From a virus: a stretch of 41,711 nt of DNA. The DNA lies in IMG/VR virus record IMGVR_UViG_3300037234_000192, positions 1 to 41,711 of that record, one strand, 5' to 3'. This document shows, piece by piece, positions 9,934 to 18,305 of the stretch. Below the pieces are notes generated by a model. It ran no database searches and was not told the DNA's origin. It was given only the letters and a program-made list of their open reading frames with translations. Position 1 is the stretch's first letter, and every line of letters begins with the position of its first letter. The position numbers and the translations under genes were made by a program.

Positions 9934-9980
9934 AAAAATGTGCGCCAGAGGCGGAAAGGAGGAAAACACCTCCAGCGCAC
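9934..9980 (-). terminator. Rho-independent terminator after the capsid genes
   Basis: On the minus strand, GTGCGC (9980-9975) pairs with GCGCAC (9945-9940). The stem is extended inward by about six further pairs, two of them G-U. The loop is about 17 nt and a run of five U follows. It lies between the decoration-like gene and the gp11-like gene, the same place as the T-phi terminator behind gene 10 in T7. It probably lowers tail gene expression relative to capsid. Confidence 0.75.
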
Positions 9981-9991
9981 GTACAACAAAC

Positions 9992-10771
9992 TTACGGAGC
10001 AATCTTCAAGAAGATCGGACCACATTCTGTAGTAGCAACTGTTGCCAGTGCATAACCTACAGATTCTACAATGACATCAGCAGTACGAGGGCCTACAGCA
10101 CCGGCAAGAGCTACAGCACGAATAACATCCGTACCAATAGTCAATGTACCAGTTACAAGCGCACTTACTTCACCGTATGTCTGCAACCAGAAATAGTTAG
10201 CAGCAGGAACAGCGATATGCGCTACACCAACAGTAGAACCACTAACAGTAGTTACAGGAGCCTGAATTACATTTGCATAAGGATTAGCAATCAAGCGAAC
10301 TGTAGTTGAAGTATCAGTAGCTGTTCTAAGGGCTTCCTGAAGAGGAATCTTATTACTTACTGAATGTGTCAGCAAACCGTGCGCATCGATTCGATACATA
10401 GTACCAAACCCAAGAGCAGCACTTTGATTTTCTACAACATACCAACCGTCACGGAAAGTATCCGCAGGTTGACTTGTAGTAGAAGGTGTTACGTAAGCAA
10501 ATTCATCACCAATTACGCCAGCAGTAGCAACAACCAATGAAGTCTGTGCGGTAGTAGTAGCACCAGCCAAAGTAGCCTGTTGAATCAGGTCACCAGCAAT
10601 AAGTGCAGTTCCACCAGCTTTAGCGTAACGGAATGTTTTACCATCAGGAGTACGCATTACAGTACCAAGAACGAATGCTTTTGTAGTACTTGTATCGTAT
10701 ATTCCAATCTTAGGACTCTCTGTGGTATTATTTAAGATACCACGTTCATAAGTAACTTTTTCAATAGTCAT
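9992..10771 (-). CDS. Putative capsid decoration/stabilisation protein
   Basis: A 259-residue, Ala/Thr/Val-rich, beta-strand-rich protein directly downstream of the major capsid gene. Near residue 37 it has LGTVMRTPDGKTFRYAKAG, then A-L-I-A-G-D-L-I-Q. This 'T.dG..frYakaG...l.aG.l' pattern recurs in proteins encoded next to capsid genes in environmental phages. There is no signal peptide and no transmembrane segment. The start has a GGAG site 7 bases upstream. A role in decorating or stabilising the capsid lattice is inferred from position and composition, not from a named family. Confidence 0.55.
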   Translation of the reverse strand: MTIEKVTYERGILNNTTESPKIGIYDTSTTKAFVLGTVMRTPDGKTFRYAKAGGTALIAGDLIQQATLAGATTTAQTSLVVATAGVIGDEFAYVTPSTTSQPADTFRDGWYVVENQSAALGFGTMYRIDAHGLLTHSVSNKIPLQEALRTATDTSTTVRLIANPYANVIQAPVTTVSGSTVGVAHIAVPAANYFWLQTYGEVSALVTGTLTIGTDVIRAVALAGAVGPRTADVIVESVGYALATVATTECGPIFLKIAP

Positions 10772-10783
10772 AATTATCTCCTA

Positions 10784-11716
10784 TTATGGTGTTCCTGCTT
10801 TAGTTGCCATGAGCGCTTCGTGAACCTTTGCACCTTCAAGACGCAAAGCACCAAGTGACATTTCAGAATAAACCTGAACACTATAATTCTTATCATCACG
10901 TTCGGAAATACGGGATTTAACACCTTCCGCAAGACCAAGTACAAGACCATCTTCAGCCCAAGAAAGAGTACGTGTAGTAGTTCCTTCAGTACTATCTAAA
11001 GCCAAACGATTAGTAAAGAACCATGTAAATCCAGCAAAAGATTCTACTTTACCAGCAGCCAGTGCTTTTACGGTATTGTAATCAGCACTTCCGATTTCTT
11101 CGATATTAAGCATTACTTCAATCTCATAAGGAGAAACAGCCCAATACTTAGTAATATCAGGGTCTACATCTTCTTCATTATACAACTGAAGCATTGCTAA
11201 AATCTTTGCAAGTGTGATTTGTGTTTGGGTTCCAGGTGTTGCAGCAGTACCTAGAGTTGTAAAATCACCGCCACCATTCATACTAACTGAATCATTAGCA
11301 AAAGTAACAGGTGTTCCACCGGCAACGCCAGTAGCAGCACTTCCATAAGCAGCAGCAATAACAATATCATCCATCTTACGGCCTAAACCGTTAAATTGTG
11401 CCATTGCATACTTATTTGTAGGTTCGATAAGCATCTTAAGGTCGTCTTGCTTATCAATCAGTGTCGCTGTATTCCAATCGGTAGGAACCAAAGCGCGACG
11501 GTCATTAGGAATCTCATTCAAAGGTGTATCACCATGACGAGATACAATCTGCTGTACTTCAGCAATTCCGAGTCTTTCGTAGTATTTAGTTTTAGCGTTT
11601 GTAACTGTGTCCATCGTGACTTTACCAGCGAAGCGTGAGCCTTTCTGCTGTGCAAGGTCATAGATGTTAGCCGTATACTGTTCGGTAAAGGCTACATCAA
11701 TTGTTGACATATCCAT
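10784..11716 (-). CDS. Major capsid protein
   Basis: A 310-residue protein of the HK97-fold capsid type, similar in pattern to the Phage_capsid_2-like family. Features include RFAGKVTMDTVTNAKTKYYE, RHGDTPLNEIPNDRRAL, then a helix with LIDKQDDLKMLIEP and ALMATKAGTP at the C-terminus. I chose ATG at 11716 (MDMSTIDV) because GGAG ends 7 bases before it; a TTG four codons upstream would place that site inside the gene. A structured 139-base leader precedes it and can hide the ribosome binding site. Neighbours are scaffold upstream and a decoration-like gene downstream, the usual head module order. Confidence 0.9.
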   Translation of the reverse strand: MDMSTIDVAFTEQYTANIYDLAQQKGSRFAGKVTMDTVTNAKTKYYERLGIAEVQQIVSRHGDTPLNEIPNDRRALVPTDWNTATLIDKQDDLKMLIEPTNKYAMAQFNGLGRKMDDIVIAAAYGSAATGVAGGTPVTFANDSVSMNGGGDFTTLGTAATPGTQTQITLAKILAMLQLYNEEDVDPDITKYWAVSPYEIEVMLNIEEIGSADYNTVKALAAGKVESFAGFTWFFTNRLALDSTEGTTTRTLSWAEDGLVLGLAEGVKSRISERDDKNYSVQVYSEMSLGALRLEGAKVHEALMATKAGTP

Positions 11717-11855
11717 GATAGTCTCCAAAATAAAATTAATTCTTATTTTCGGTATAGCTACCTCACACGAGACTATCCTGCATTTATAGTCTGTTAGACT
11801 TTGAGTTTAAAGTTCTCCAACTACTGACCTTACGGCTACCAGTTACCCACATGGG
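11717..11855 (-). promoter_or_regulatory. Structured leader with mutually exclusive hairpins at the capsid ribosome binding site
   Basis: Here is a 139-base untranslated stretch between scaffold and capsid. GATAGTCTC (minus 11777-11769) is perfectly complementary to GAGACTATC (11725-11717). The second strand contains most of the GGAGA ribosome binding site and touches the ATG. Two hairpins lie inside this stem (GGTA/TACC at 11762-11751, AAAATAA/TTATTTT at 11749-11727), making a three-way junction. A competing hairpin, GACTAT/ATAGTC (11791-11786 with 11776-11771), uses the same bases. Further overlapping hairpins (AGTCT/AGACT at 11788-11800, ACTTT/AAAGT at 11798-11813) extend the chain. This arrangement could control capsid translation. 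The function is inferred. Confidence 0.6.
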
Positions 11856-12701
11856 CTACTTACTTGGATAAGCAAGTTTATATTTTTCAGTAATATCTCT
11901 CTGAACCTTATTATAGTAATCTCTGTTTTTACTCTTCAGTTCACCTGTCATATAACCCTCAGTTGCTTTAAGTACGGCAATTGCGTCCAAGGCTTCAGCA
12001 GGTGTTTCTCTCAGAGTCTCTACACCTGTCATGATCTTGCCTTCCATGAACTTCTTACCGATAGTTGCTAGGAAATCAGCTATTCTAGGACTATTGCCTA
12101 TTTCACTTAAAAGAGCTTCTCTATTTTCCTCTGTAGTATTTTCAGTGATAACTCTTTCAGCAACATGAAGCCTTTCAGGGTAAGATGTACCCCATTCTTT
12201 ACGCAAAGCTTCTTCTGTCTCTTTTACAGAGTTTTCTGCATCTAACTTCTGGCCTTCAAGACCTTTAGCTATACGACTAGCTTCAAATGCCATCAAAGCA
12301 TCTGCCTGAGTTTTATTAAGACCTATCTTATGAAAAATACTTTTAGCTTCTGTCATAAGTTCTGGGTCAACATAGTCTTTAACTTCGTCAGGGAACTCAA
12401 CAATATAATCGTCTACTGTTTCAGGTCTTCCTAATGCTTTATAGGTTTCTTCCCATTCTTCAGGAGATGAATTCTCGTTAGGCAACGCAATCTTGTCCTT
12501 ACCAATAGCTTTCTGAGCATTTGTAAGCTGTTTCATTACGTCAGGAATACTCTTGACATTGTTAAGTCCTTTTTCACCCCTGATCTCTTCAGGTAATCTA
12601 TCTTTCCAACCTTCGGAAAAATTACCATCGTTATCAGTCCAAGTGAAATCCTCTGTAACCTCTGTAGTTACTTCTGTCTCAATAGTTTCTGTTTCGCTCA
12701 T
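11856..12701 (-). CDS. Capsid scaffolding / assembly protein
   Basis: A 281-residue acidic, helical protein encoded just before the major capsid gene. The acidic N-terminus (SETETIETEVTTEVTED) is followed by ALPNENSSPEEWEETYKALG and a helical region with IGLNKTQADALMAFE, a pattern common to podovirus scaffold proteins. The C-terminal part is basic and helical, as needed to bind the coat protein. It acts inside the procapsid and normally leaves before or during packaging. The start lies inside the end of the preceding 96-residue gene (23-base overlap). Confidence 0.85.
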   Translation of the reverse strand: MSETETIETEVTTEVTEDFTWTDNDGNFSEGWKDRLPEEIRGEKGLNNVKSIPDVMKQLTNAQKAIGKDKIALPNENSSPEEWEETYKALGRPETVDDYIVEFPDEVKDYVDPELMTEAKSIFHKIGLNKTQADALMAFEASRIAKGLEGQKLDAENSVKETEEALRKEWGTSYPERLHVAERVITENTTEENREALLSEIGNSPRIADFLATIGKKFMEGKIMTGVETLRETPAEALDAIAVLKATEGYMTGELKSKNRDYYNKVQRDITEKYKLAYPSK

Positions 12702-12969
12702 TACGTGTCCTTTCTTCTTCTTTCTGTTTTGAAATCTGTGCGTTCATAGCTTCTATATTACCGTTTATATTCTTGCGTATGTTCAACATCACATATCGCT
12801 TACCTTCATTAAAGGTTGTCAGCCTCTCATTATTTTCGTCAAAACATGACCGATGCTCACCACATAACCAAGATAAATGATCTAATACTACGTTGCCATA
12901 TTCAGATTCTTCAAGAGCTTTGAAAGCTAATGCAAGTTCCTTAACATGTTCTACTTGGTTTTTATTCAA
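12679..12969 (-). CDS. Small Bbp19-like head protein
   Basis: A 96-residue protein between portal and scaffold. The core (ESEYGNVVLDHLSWLC ... FNEGKRYVMLNIRKNI) resembles the Bbp19-type small proteins found next to portal/scaffold genes, with a G-x-x-V-L-x-x-L-x-x-L-C pattern and a G-x-R-x-V-x-x-x-I helix. The C-terminus is charged (KQKEEERTRNERN). It overlaps portal by 4 bases and scaffold by 23. The molecular role of this family is not known to me; capsid assembly is implied by position. Confidence 0.55.
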   Translation of the reverse strand: MNKNQVEHVKELALAFKALEESEYGNVVLDHLSWLCGEHRSCFDENNERLTTFNEGKRYVMLNIRKNINGNIEAMNAQISKQKEEERTRNERNRNY

Positions 12970-14585
12970 GCTAGAGCCTCCATAACCTCTCCAGCAGGAC
13001 TACCCGCTTCAGGAGCCTGATTGGTCTTTCCATAACCTTCAGCAGCCATTGCAGCCATCTCTAAAGCTTTCTGCTCTTGTAACTGTTGCGCCCTTGCTTC
13101 TCTCTTGGCTAATACTTCTTCTGCTGTAGCCATATCTTCAGGATTAACACCTAATATTCTACCTTGACGTCTTACGACCTTATCAAAGTTAATGTTATCC
13201 TTGACACCAGGTTCAATTTGTTCAATCTCGCCAACCATACCAACCCATGCCTGCGCGCCTTTAGCTTCCTGATTCTTAAGCGCCAATGCTAATTCACCTT
13301 CGTACTCAATACTTAGTACTTGGCCTTCAAGAACTTGAGGCGCAGGAGGTATCCTTCCATTGCGCATTAATAACATGAAACTTCTATCGATTGCTGGACC
13401 TAGCAACTCGGTCTGTATTCTATAAATAGGAAGACCTAATAGCCTTAGACCTTCTTTTAAAAGTTCAGAAATTTCTAATTGAGTTCTACGATCTCCTTTT
13501 AAATCAGATAACGCACGGAAAATATCTCTAAAGAATGCCCTATGTATTAATTCTTTCTGCTCATTCAAAGCTTCTACAGTAATCGGGAAATTACCTAACG
13601 CAGAGGTCTGAACGCCTTTTATAGTTCCTGTTTGCTGAACATAGTTCAAAGAACCCGGAGTTAAAGATACCTGTCCTTCAAAAGTTTCTAATACTTCTAA
13701 AGGTGGATTATTCCATCTATTAGAACATTCGTTAAAATCATACTTCATCTGGTTAAGCATCTTAACATCACTTAGAATCTCTGTACCTTGACCTCTGCCC
13801 CATTTCTCAGAACTTGACTTCATCCAACGAGCTACAGCGAATGGATTTTCATCAAAACCTTCTTCTCTTACAATATCCTGTCCCTTTTCTTCTACAATAA
13901 TAGATTCAAAAGGCATATTAAGATTATCTGATAAATTTGAGTTTCTTATCTCTCTTGGCTTTACTATGTGAATGAATTTAATCTTTTCATCACTTTGTGA
14001 TTCAGCCATTCTCTTAATGTCGTCGCTAATATTAGGGAATTCCTGTACAGCTTGCTTAGGAGTGAACTTAAAGCTCAAAATTACTGTATCTACAGTCCCT
14101 CTAGGATTCTCTAAGAATAAGTAATTAGCAATATCGTAATCTTTAAAGTTTAACTTACCTATCTGCGCATCCCATTCTGAAAACAAATTACCAGTACCAA
14201 AGACTATTAATGATCTCAAAGTCTCATTCAACTGAAGCATAAAGTTAGACTTAAATAATTCAGTGTGAGTTATACGAGTAACTTGTGATAACCATCTTTG
14301 AGCTTCATCTATAGAACTTATTTCTTCATTTTCAACAGTAAACCCAAAGAACTTCTGACCTGAAGGTATCATAGAACCAGACAAACCAGAAGCCATGTCA
14401 AAGGAGTCAAACACAGCAGTAGAATCATACCTTTTACGAGTCTTATCTTCACCTGGAGTTGTCTTATCATTAATCTGGTTCTCTCGAGGAAACATTAAAT
14501 CAGCCGTATCCTGCCATAAATCCCTGAAATTACTCTGAGCAGCATACTCTCGATCTCGTAATTTAATTATCTCTTTAGCATCCAT
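12966..14585 (-). CDS. Portal (head-to-tail connector) protein
   Basis: A 539-residue protein of the podovirus head-tail connector family (T7 gp8-like). The N-terminus carries RDREYAAQSNFRDLWQDTADLMFPRE, then S-T-A-V-F-D-S-F-D-M-A-S-G-L and TLRSLIVFGTGNLFSEWD. RFMK-like and RTQLEISELLKEGLRLLG segments follow. The Gln/Ala-rich C-terminus probably forms the barrel. Twelve copies would form the ring through which DNA enters and leaves. T7 gp8 has 536 residues, so the length is full. It lies between the terminase and scaffold genes in the standard order. Confidence 0.92.
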   Translation of the reverse strand: MDAKEIIKLRDREYAAQSNFRDLWQDTADLMFPRENQINDKTTPGEDKTRKRYDSTAVFDSFDMASGLSGSMIPSGQKFFGFTVENEEISSIDEAQRWLSQVTRITHTELFKSNFMLQLNETLRSLIVFGTGNLFSEWDAQIGKLNFKDYDIANYLFLENPRGTVDTVILSFKFTPKQAVQEFPNISDDIKRMAESQSDEKIKFIHIVKPREIRNSNLSDNLNMPFESIIVEEKGQDIVREEGFDENPFAVARWMKSSSEKWGRGQGTEILSDVKMLNQMKYDFNECSNRWNNPPLEVLETFEGQVSLTPGSLNYVQQTGTIKGVQTSALGNFPITVEALNEQKELIHRAFFRDIFRALSDLKGDRRTQLEISELLKEGLRLLGLPIYRIQTELLGPAIDRSFMLLMRNGRIPPAPQVLEGQVLSIEYEGELALALKNQEAKGAQAWVGMVGEIEQIEPGVKDNINFDKVVRRQGRILGVNPEDMATAEEVLAKREARAQQLQEQKALEMAAMAAEGYGKTNQAPEAGSPAGEVMEALA

Positions 14586-14587
14586 AT

Positions 14588-14782
14588 TTAGCCTAACAAT
14601 GTTTTCTTGCCAGTTTGAGGTGTTAAAGCACCCGCAAGAATAGTTTTACGGAATCCAGATTTCTTTCGAGCCGCTCTTTGTGCTGCAGTACCAGTTTCTT
14701 CGTCTACTTCAGGTATCGCCGCAGGGGGAGGAACTTTTGCTACTTCAGCCTTTTTAGGTTTTCCAAATATGCCACCCATCAT
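14588..14782 (-). CDS. Small conserved protein between terminase and portal
   Basis: A 64-residue basic, proline-rich protein. Its C-terminal segment (RRAARKKSGFRKTILAGAL ... GKKTLLG, approximate) follows the pattern of short proteins found between TerL and portal genes in many podoviruses, with a Gly-Lys-Lys-Thr-Leu-Leu-Gly end. No fold can be assigned. It overlaps the preceding gene by 4 bases and is separated from the portal start by 2, so it is part of the packaging/head operon. Two start codons in a row (MM) are possible. Confidence 0.65.
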   Translation of the reverse strand: MMGGIFGKPKKAEVAKVPPPAAIPEVDEETGTAAQRAARKKSGFRKTILAGALTPQTGKKTLLG

Positions 14783-14961
14783 TTACACCACTCAATCTTA
14801 TCAAAGTTTTCGTACCATTGGTCTGTTTTGGCAGCCATAAAGTGTGAACCTTTCCAATTTCTACTACGCCGTTCTTGAGGTATAGTTTTACCGGTATGGT
14901 CACAGACGCCACGTTTATAACCGTCTACAATCTTCTTTTTAATTACTTCTTCATTTTTCAT
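14779..14961 (-). CDS. Small hypothetical protein downstream of terminase
   Basis: A 60-residue, Lys-rich protein with the motif VCDHTGKTIPQERR and an aromatic C-terminus (DQWYENFDKIEWCK). It overlaps both neighbours by 4 bases (ATGA), a sign of translational coupling in the packaging operon. I recognise no family. Confidence 0.65.
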   Translation of the reverse strand: MKNEEVIKKKIVDGYKRGVCDHTGKTIPQERRSRNWKGSHFMAAKTDQWYENFDKIEWCK

Positions 14962-16556
14962 ATAAAAGACTTTCCCATTACAGCTTTCTGGAACTGCCTA
15001 GAACTTGAACCTACCTTAGCTACCTTGCCACCACTCGCAGCTAACAGGAAGTAATTCAATGCATGCCTGAAGTGGTCTCCGTAACTTCCGATCTTCCTAT
15101 AACGATAAATAGATGTTCCAGTTTTCTTATTAGTCTCTAAGACTTTAGCCATACAGCACATCTGATTAACAAAGTCGTCTACTTCAGCACTCTTACGAGG
15201 TATTACAACGTTCTTATTCTTCACTACCCTATGAGAATGGTCGCAAATTTCCGTCCTGTTAGCCTTCACTATACCTTTATCTTGATTGTAAACTGTACCG
15301 TCAACTGAGTTTTCGGTATACTCACATAAATATATTTTGTATTTTTCAGCTTTTTGGAACGCTCTTGCTGCATCCTCATAGGGCCGCGCGTCGATTACTG
15401 CACTCTTAACGTTATATCTTAATGCTAAGTCATGAATGTCATCCCATTCACTTACCTTAGTAGTCTTAATTATCTTGAAATGCTCGGTACCGTCTCTCAC
15501 TCCGATAACTACATGTTTTATCTTTCCAACGTCTACACCCATCGCACAAGGCCCTACATGGCTTGTAGGAGGAATATCGTTACAACAGCATTCATATACG
15601 TCACCCTGATTCAACTTGTCCTCAGTGGCTACGTAAGGCAGTCCTAAGCGTAATCTTAAAACATCACCTAAGTTACCCTGTGGCGGCTCATTGAAGTCTG
15701 TTAGAATCTCCCAAGGGTCATTAAGGTTCGAACTTAACTGGCTCCAATGGTAACCGTGCATGTATTCTGAATTCTCTTTCTTCTGTGGAACCCATTCAAT
15801 ATTTTCAATTCCTACAGGTTTTCCACATTTTGAACATCCTATATAACCTTTTCCGTCCTTCTGCTTAATACAACCTGGAAATTCCAAGTCAGCACTAAAC
15901 CAATGTCCGCAATCACATTTCCTGAATAAATATCTCTGATCACTTAAAGCGAATGTCTTATCAATTCCGAAGTCAGGCAACGTAGGGTTAGAAATATGAA
16001 TCTCTTGCTTGACGTCACTATGACCCATACGGCCTTTAGCCTTAGCCACAACCTGTTCATCCATTAAGTCGACTTCATCAAATACTACCCTATCTACAGA
16101 AATCGATCTCAACTTACTTGATTCCTTCTCACCAATACCGATACCCTGACTCAATCTAGCACCACGTAAGAAAAGAAAAGCGTTATGAATCTTCTTAAGG
16201 CTTGCAGTGTCTGTCTTCTTAACGAATCTACCAATAGTATGATGATTAGCCTGAATCAAAGGATTAAATCGTGACTTACTAAACTCACCTACATCGTCTG
16301 AAGTAGGGAACATATACAGAACACCTTTAGGAAACTTACCGTAAATCATTCCCCACAAAGACCTTAGAACTTCAAGTTCACTAAATCCGCCCTGAGTTGC
16401 CTTCATATAGCAAACTCTCTGAGACTTAGAACTCATCGGTTCCTTTTGATACTGATGGCCTTCAAATGAAAATTCACAAGCCTGAAGCTTAATCTTCATT
16501 AATTGCGCCCAATACGCGCAATTTACACTAGCAAGTTGTTCAGGAGTTAAGTTCAA
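14958..16556 (-). CDS. terL: Terminase large subunit (packaging ATPase/nuclease)
   Basis: A 532-residue packaging motor. The Walker A-like loop is KATQGGFSE (residues 52-60), of the deviant type seen in GpA-like terminases. Walker B is VVFDEVD (157-163). Cys pairs at 214/216 and 241/244 form a zinc-ribbon insertion. The C-terminal nuclease starts with MGVDVG (339-344, Asp342) and continues with VIDARPYEDA (Asp389), an RNase H-like pattern. It cuts concatemers and pumps DNA through the portal. The start overlaps the previous gene. A wrong start is unlikely because the aromatic/Leu-rich N-terminus (LTPEQLASVNCAYWAQL) looks native. Confidence 0.9.
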   Translation of the reverse strand: MNLTPEQLASVNCAYWAQLMKIKLQACEFSFEGHQYQKEPMSSKSQRVCYMKATQGGFSELEVLRSLWGMIYGKFPKGVLYMFPTSDDVGEFSKSRFNPLIQANHHTIGRFVKKTDTASLKKIHNAFLFLRGARLSQGIGIGEKESSKLRSISVDRVVFDEVDLMDEQVVAKAKGRMGHSDVKQEIHISNPTLPDFGIDKTFALSDQRYLFRKCDCGHWFSADLEFPGCIKQKDGKGYIGCSKCGKPVGIENIEWVPQKKENSEYMHGYHWSQLSSNLNDPWEILTDFNEPPQGNLGDVLRLRLGLPYVATEDKLNQGDVYECCCNDIPPTSHVGPCAMGVDVGKIKHVVIGVRDGTEHFKIIKTTKVSEWDDIHDLALRYNVKSAVIDARPYEDAARAFQKAEKYKIYLCEYTENSVDGTVYNQDKGIVKANRTEICDHSHRVVKNKNVVIPRKSAEVDDFVNQMCCMAKVLETNKKTGTSIYRYRKIGSYGDHFRHALNYFLLAASGGKVAKVGSSSRQFQKAVMGKSFI

Positions 16557-16869
16557 GGTCTAATCTTTCTCTTAAGCTTGAAGAATGTTCTATCTCTGCA
16601 TCACCCGATTGAAAAGCTGCGTTTACTTCATCAAGTAATTCTTGGCTTTCAGTAGTCAATGAATAAGACTTTTTGCCATCCACTATATTTCCTATAGTCT
16701 CAAGCCCGTAATACTTAATAACATATATTTCGTCTTGTTCTTTTGTTTTGACTTTTACACAATATTGTGCATCACCCTTTTTCATGTTCTTAAGTTTATC
16801 GTTTGGGGTCTTACCCTTCTTAAAAACACAAAAACAATCGATATGACTATTAATATATTTTACATTCAT
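16540..16869 (-). CDS. Hypothetical protein upstream of terL
   Basis: A 109-residue mixed alpha/beta protein with no recognised domain. It has two short beta segments (AQYCVKVKT, IYVIKYYGLETIG) and an acidic C-terminus. It overlaps terL by 17 bases and the LamG-like gene by 4. The position suggests coupled expression with packaging genes, but no function can be assigned. Confidence 0.6.
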   Translation of the reverse strand: MNVKYINSHIDCFCVFKKGKTPNDKLKNMKKGDAQYCVKVKTKEQDEIYVIKYYGLETIGNIVDGKKSYSLTTESQELLDEVNAAFQSGDAEIEHSSSLRERLDLELNS

Positions 16870-18305
16870 GCGAATCTCGCTTTCAATTCAGTTACTAATG
16901 TAGCTCTTTCATCACTATCAATAGCTCTATTGAGAATATAAGCTGCTGCTAAATTACCTTGAGACCCAACTACTCTATTATAAACAGGAGGGTCTGTAAT
17001 ACTGTTTGATATACTAGTCCATAAAATAGTATTATAAGTAGGGGTCGCGTTGTATGCTGAAACATCTGTTGCGCTTGTTTCTTCAGTTGAATCCCATCTT
17101 ACAATTAAATCAGCACCGTCTCTTACACCAATAAATACAGTAGGCTCTACTGCAGAATAAGCAGGGCTTGGTATACTTGCAGTTGTCCCAGCACCACCAT
17201 TGCGAAGGTTAAAAATTAAATCTAGTGATGTATTAATTGTGTATAGTGCAAATCCAAAATCTCCTATAGTATCTACCTCCTGATTATCAAAGAAGCATGT
17301 ATTAAGAGTAGCATCCGGCACATAGCCTGGCTTTAAAACTATAATAATACTAAAATTACCAGTACCAAAATCAAAATCAGACGGCTTTCCGCAATCAATC
17401 CCTTCAGATTCATCAACGAACATTATATTGTTTTTAAATGTTAAACCGTCTTCCCACCCACTTGCACCATCATCCTGCCTGAATGTCTGAGACGCGTTAT
17501 AACCAGCATCCCAGTCACCACCACCACCATCAGTCATCTTTAAATTAGAAGTAATAAAGTCATAGTCCTCGCAAATGGCTCCTGTACCCTCGTCCATCTT
17601 GAAAAAGAACTCAGAAGCTGTTATATCAGGACTCAAATATGCTGTTTTTGGGTTAATGTTAGCCAGATCATAAATACAGAAGTCTCTCATTAAACCAACC
17701 CAAGGGGCGAGAACCCCAGCAAACGCACCAACATAAGCTATCTTATTTACTCCAGACGCTAATGTACCGGTAAGGAAATTCTCTTCGTGGCTTCCATTTT
17801 TATAAATATCAATATCGTCAGTCTCACAACCAAAACATATACCCAAATGTACCCACGTATCATCATCAGTAAAAAAGGCTAAAGTAGTTACTATTTCGGC
17901 TTGAGCACCAGTGTTTAGCGTTATTGATAATTTCCCGTCGCTTTTTTGCTTTACAATTAATGCTGTGTTGCTATTATCCAAGATATATATGTCGCTACCA
18001 GGGGCGGCTACAACAGGTTTTAACCAGATACCTATGTAATCTCCGTCTTCTACATCGATTGGAGTACTTAGTGTGAAACCTTGTGCATCTGGATTTCCAT
18101 CAAACTTAAAAGCAAATCTACCTATAGTCTCACCGTCGTTACTTGTTGTTCCTCTATCTAAAATAGTACCCAATACAGAGTCATTATCTATAGGGTCAGG
18201 GAATTCGTAATGCAATACGCTACCGGCAATATCGTAAAACAATAACGAAGGATTATATATCAAAAATCCTGTCTTAGATTCACTTGATGGGTTATTTACT
18301 AACAT
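16866..18305 (-). CDS. Adhesin-like protein with two LamG/concanavalin-type domains
   Basis: A 479-residue beta-rich protein. Residues about 30-215 and 280-470 each follow the LamG-type jelly-roll pattern: F-x-F-D-G near the start, then W-V-H-L-G-I-C and an I-D-I-Y-K-N-G-S strand in the first repeat, and F-D-F-G-T-G-N-F-S-I-I-I-V-L and F-I-G-V-R-D-G in the second. Such lectin-like folds on phages usually bind glycans. It starts one base before the stop of the 234-residue structural gene. A virion fibre or tail accessory role is likely; it could alternatively decorate the head. Confidence 0.65.
   Translation of the reverse strand: MLVNNPSSESKTGFLIYNPSLLFYDIAGSVLHYEFPDPIDNDSVLGTILDRGTTSNDGETIGRFAFKFDGNPDAQGFTLSTPIDVEDGDYIGIWLKPVVAAPGSDIYILDNSNTALIVKQKSDGKLSITLNTGAQAEIVTTLAFFTDDDTWVHLGICFGCETDDIDIYKNGSHEENFLTGTLASGVNKIAYVGAFAGVLAPWVGLMRDFCIYDLANINPKTAYLSPDITASEFFFKMDEGTGAICEDYDFITSNLKMTDGGGGDWDAGYNASQTFRQDDGASGWEDGLTFKNNIMFVDESEGIDCGKPSDFDFGTGNFSIIIVLKPGYVPDATLNTCFFDNQEVDTIGDFGFALYTINTSLDLIFNLRNGGAGTTASIPSPAYSAVEPTVFIGVRDGADLIVRWDSTEETSATDVSAYNATPTYNTILWTSISNSITDPPVYNRVVGSQGNLAAAYILNRAIDSDERATLVTELKARFA

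Noticed and set aside
11717-11777. Hammerhead-like ribozyme in the capsid leader
   Set aside because: The three-way junction with GAAA after one stem looks like a hammerhead, but the required CUGANGA core is replaced by CGUGUGA (three wrong core bases) and the cleavage-site position does not fit. I treat it as a regulatory fold only.
11730-11855. tRNA gene
   Set aside because: Several hairpins are present, but there is no acceptor stem of 7 pairs, no T-loop TTCGA-type motif and no clear anticodon arm on either strand.
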